This document shows, piece after piece, positions 61,191 through 64,000 of a stretch of 64,000 nt of DNA (positions within the stretch are counted from its first letter, which is position 1; every line of letters begins with the position of its first letter). The DNA comes from Bog-950 sp044225825. Lineage in GTDB: Bacteria > Bacteroidota > Bacteroidia > Chitinophagales > LD1. The stretch is from contig JBGAIB010000013.1 in the NCBI GenBank assembly GCA_044225825.1, positions 1 through 64,000 on the forward strand. The letters are read 5' to 3'. The position numbers and the translations under genes are program-made. The notes beneath the pieces were generated by a model that searched no databases, was not told the origin of the DNA, and worked only from the letters and a program-made list of their open reading frames with translations.

Positions 61191-62707
61191 AGCTCTATTG
61201 GCAAAGCAAAGTAGCGCACGAATTCCTCCATGGCATGGCGCGGCTCCTTATACAAATCGCTTGCAAAGGTGCGTTCGTAGTTAGCCTGTAATTTTACAAT
61301 GTACTGGCGGCGCTGGGTGGCCAGCCAATTGCTGAGGTAGTAGTAGGTGTGTATGCCGATATCGTTGTCCTCAAAAATAGGGGTGCCTTTAGTGATCTTC
61401 ATATAGCGCTTGTAGGTTTCGGTGCAGCGGCTATACTGTTTCAACGAGAAATAACCAATCATCAAAAAGATGAAGGCACTATCGATGCTGCCGGTAAAGT
61501 TTACCTGTTGGAAGGTGATGAGCGTACCTTCCAGTTCATTCAAGCCCTTCTTTATATTCTCTCCACCCGATAAAATCAGCAGGGCACTGTAGAGCAACTT
61601 CAGGTTTATAAGGTCGTTTTTGTAATACTTGCTCCAGATATCCCTGGATATCAGCATCTCACATTCCTTAATCAACGTCTGGATATCTTCTAACTGGCGA
61701 ACGCCCAGTACTTCGTGATAATCGGGCCGGTGAATTTGATAATGGTAACCCGAAAGGTAGTAGGAAACTTTAATGGTTATGGCCAGCAGTTCCGGGATAT
61801 TGAGGTAGTTATTCCAAAACTTTACTTCCTTATAGTGCTGCACAAACTGTTCATACTCCTTGCGTTGTACCTTATCATCCAGCCTAAATGCAGCGGTGTT
61901 CAGTTTCAGGAACCACAGGTTGCTCTTCATGTCAAATAAGGCATGAAACGAAACATACCCGTAGTTTACCAGATCGCGCTCCAGGTTTTCGAGTATACCC
62001 CGGGCATAGTCACTTTCAAAATTTTCAGGATCGAAATGATATGTCAGATACAGATACGCATAGTAGCTAAGCATGCGGATGCTGGCATACTCGCTTTTAA
62101 AATGTTGTTCGCAAAAACTGCGGCTTTGCTGCATCTCCACCCGCCATGCCGGATCGCGGGGCTGGCTTTGGTAAAAGCTTGTGCGTAAACTGGTTAGAAC
62201 CGCATTATAGGTGTTCTCTGCATCGTACGCCTGCTGCAGTTCGGTGTTATATTTATTGGCCAGCGAAAAATCCTTGCGATGAAAGGCTTCCTGTGTAAGT
62301 GTTTTAAGCACCAGTATCTGTGCCCCAAAGTGTTCGATTTGCGATGAGATACTCAGGAACGTTTTTGCTAAGAAATCGGCTTGTTCGCTTTTACCATCAC
62401 AAATTAAACGCTGCAGATTAGGCAGGTTCGGTAATAAGTAACCCGGATAGTTTTGCACCAACTGGGCGCTTAACTTAAAAGTATACGAGGCTAACTGATT
62501 AAAACTCTGACGTTGGTTTTTATCGAAGCCGCCATAAACCTTTCGACACAGCTCCTCGTGGCTATCATAATCGGGTAATCGCTCTCTTATTAACGTAGTT
62601 AGTTTAAGCGGTAAACGGGCATTAATATCCTGTAGTATCCGGCAGAACTCGGTGTAGTGAAAATCGTCCAGCAGGGTAACGAACTTCTGTATGGTAAGTA
62701 GTTCCAT
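61166..62707 (-). CDS. Large helical hypothetical protein
   Basis: 513 residues from the ATG at 62707. No signal peptide, membrane segment or catalytic motif. Helix-rich with regularly placed aromatic residues (DDFHYTEFCRILQDI; FLMIGYFSLKQYSRCTETYKRYMK), resembling divergent TPR-like solenoids; it resembles long uncharacterised Bacteroidota hypotheticals. No operon partner. Function unknown. Confidence 0.7.
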   Translation of the reverse strand: MELLTIQKFVTLLDDFHYTEFCRILQDINARLPLKLTTLIRERLPDYDSHEELCRKVYGGFDKNQRQSFNQLASYTFKLSAQLVQNYPGYLLPNLPNLQRLICDGKSEQADFLAKTFLSISSQIEHFGAQILVLKTLTQEAFHRKDFSLANKYNTELQQAYDAENTYNAVLTSLRTSFYQSQPRDPAWRVEMQQSRSFCEQHFKSEYASIRMLSYYAYLYLTYHFDPENFESDYARGILENLERDLVNYGYVSFHALFDMKSNLWFLKLNTAAFRLDDKVQRKEYEQFVQHYKEVKFWNNYLNIPELLAITIKVSYYLSGYHYQIHRPDYHEVLGVRQLEDIQTLIKECEMLISRDIWSKYYKNDLINLKLLYSALLILSGGENIKKGLNELEGTLITFQQVNFTGSIDSAFIFLMIGYFSLKQYSRCTETYKRYMKITKGTPIFEDNDIGIHTYYYLSNWLATQRRQYIVKLQANYERTFASDLYKEPRHAMEEFVRYFALPIELKKAAAQI

Positions 62708-63317
62708 CAAAAACTAATAGAGGTTAAACATACTAAAATTCATCTTATTTAATCCAAACACCGTCTTCTTTCGCTTCCTGATTCAGCTAAAAAATACAGC
62801 CAGTAAGACATACACGCACGCGCTTTTTTGATTGATGCACCCTGCTATTGACTAATGGGTTGATTAATAACGTTATAAAGCATATGCTGCCAGCTCTTAT
62901 TTGTTATTTGCTGCTGATGCCGAAGGTTAAAGCAGGAACGTAAATGAATGGTTGTTCAGTTAAATTACAGGATTTAAGAATTAGAATGTTCGGAATGTTT
63001 AAGTCGCCTAATCTCAGTTAATTCAGTCAGGAAACCGGCTTTTTATCTTTGCTATGGAACTAACTTAAGCCCCCGTCCTTATATTAAATGTCTAACAGCT
63101 GCTATAACTTATGGCATCAATTTGGTATGATAACCAATACTTTAACAAATAAGATGCTTTGGCATTAAAGTCAGGTCTGATTGACTTTAGATTAGCAACT
63201 ATTTTTTTCCTTTTTATTAAACCTAGCTTCACAATATCAAACGTAGCTCTACGGATTGGGCCAATTTTTGTTCCAATCGTGAGGGTAATTTTTTTGTCTA
63301 GTCTAAATATCAAGTAT
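62708..63317. other. AT-rich intergenic region
   Basis: 610 bp without a convincing gene. An exact TATCTTTG box at 63044-63051 could be the promoter of the plus-strand gene at 63318, with a 260-base leader. No tRNA or known riboswitch was recognised. Confidence 0.4.
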
Positions 63318-64000
63318 ATGGGCACATTTACTTTTCTTACAAAAAGAGGTTTTCTTCTTATAACGGCCATGCTGTTATTTTCCGGATTGTTTGCACAGAT
63401 CAGTTTAACTGCCACCGGCGGTACGCTGTCTCAAACGTATACCACCCTGGGGGCTGCATTTACAGCTATTAATGCAGGTACGCATACCGGTACTATCACC
63501 ATTGATATAACTGCAAACTGCAGTGAAACCGGCCCTTGTGTGCTTAACAGCAGCGGTGCAGGTTCAGCGTCGTACACTTCTATAACCATTCAACCTGCAG
63601 CAGATGGTTTAACCATTTCGGGGGCAACTGCCACCGGTCGTGGTTTAATTGAACTAAACGGGGCTGATAACGTAACGATAAACGGCGATAACCCGAATAC
63701 CGGCGGAACAAACCGCAACCTTACTATTACCAATACAGCGGCCAACACCGTAACCTTTACCATGGCTATCCGTGTTGCCTTATCAACGCTTATTAGCAGC
63801 AGCGATAATGTTACTATTAAAAACTGTATTGTTAATGGTAGTGCTACCGGCCGGGATATATCCTCTGCCAGCACAACTTCCGGTACCGAAAACAATACCT
63901 ATGGTATTTATGTAGGAGGTAATGCCTCTACTGCTGCGGCTACCACGGCCCCCAGCGCTATTGCCAGTTTAACCACTACGTTGGGAGCTGGCCCTACTGC
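63318..64000 (+). CDS. Secreted beta-helix-like protein, 3' end outside window
   Basis: Open from the ATG at 63318 to the window end (227 residues seen). Signal peptide LLITAMLLFSGLFAQ, then a repetitive Ser/Thr/Asn/Gly-rich region (SYTSITIQPAADG, ELNGADNVTINGDNP, SSSDNVTIKNCIVNG) typical of right-handed beta-helices in T9SS cargo. The full protein is probably long, and a C-terminal sorting domain is expected but not visible. The small opposite-strand frame at 63092-63415 is rejected. Confidence 0.8.
   Translation, partial: MGTFTFLTKRGFLLITAMLLFSGLFAQISLTATGGTLSQTYTTLGAAFTAINAGTHTGTITIDITANCSETGPCVLNSSGAGSASYTSITIQPAADGLTISGATATGRGLIELNGADNVTINGDNPNTGGTNRNLTITNTAANTVTFTMAIRVALSTLISSSDNVTIKNCIVNGSATGRDISSASTTSGTENNTYGIYVGGNASTAAATTAPSAIASLTTTLGAGPT

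Noticed and set aside
63092..63415. Minus-strand 107-residue frame
   Set aside because: Overlaps the start of the secreted protein gene at 63318, has no family features, and lies in AT-rich DNA.

Overview
The window is chromosomal DNA from a member of the Bacteroidota. The signs are: type IX secretion (T9SS) C-terminal sorting domains on secreted proteins; a PID-CTERM small protein; lineage-typical families (DUF4290, DUF4382, DUF4397, DUF7033-like); TAnnTTTG-type -7 promoter boxes just upstream of several genes; and little sign of Shine-Dalgarno sequences. The exact order cannot be read safely; the TPR-cyclase and the collagen-like/S74 giant protein fit an environmental Chitinophagales/Sphingobacteriales-like genome. 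No rRNA, tRNA, cas gene, transposase or prophage was recognised.

Layout. 1-13 kb holds surface and signalling genes: the 3' part of a giant collagen-like, YadA-head-like fibre protein with an S74 self-cleaving chaperone, a TPR-class III adenylate cyclase, a T9SS-exported beta-propeller and a Q/P-rich DUF6600 protein. 13-16 kb is a minus-strand group (tatC, rpiB, DUF4397 and DUF4382 lipoproteins). 16.5-16.7 kb carries a noncoding element (A). 16.8-28.8 kb is mixed housekeeping and metabolism (PAP2-like, CPBP protease, thiL, two RidA proteins, GH25 lysozyme, mnmH, a 3HCDH-type dehydrogenase, a polysaccharide-deacetylase-like protein, meaB, PPK2, RraA, SGNH hydrolase, DUF4290). 29-41 kb holds DNA repair genes (uvrD, uvrA), an SDR/old-yellow-enzyme pair, TPR and DUF502 proteins, a class III aminotransferase and a sulfotransferase. 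41-49 kb has a fused glycosyltransferase with a coupled 85-residue secreted protein, a second noncoding element (B) with a repeat array, a heavy-metal P-type ATPase, a secreted caspase-TPR protein and clpP. 49.7-64 kb has an ECF sigma / membrane-TPR regulator pair, murA, an alpha/beta hydrolase, two exported amidohydrolase-fold genes, a Kazal/PKD T9SS protein, trmB with an alkyltransferase-like gene, a poly-proline PID-CTERM peptide, and the 5' end of a secreted beta-helix-like protein.

The most unusual structure is the pair of elements A (16530-16738, plus strand) and B (43429-43898, minus strand). Each starts with a -7-type promoter followed by GTTCTTTGAC and ends in the same roughly 70-bp block of CCTATCA iterons facing one inverted TGATAGG. 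Their middles are unrelated, and the middle of B is a five-unit array of paired TTTACACT boxes. They look like a family of transcribed noncoding or non-autonomous elements without a recognised protein partner here. Secondary points are active-site substitutions (P-type ATPase DKTRT, MurA Cys-to-Asp, MGMT-like PAHR), an exported amidohydrolase pair with one metal site among three folds, and several convergent gene pairs whose ends overlap.
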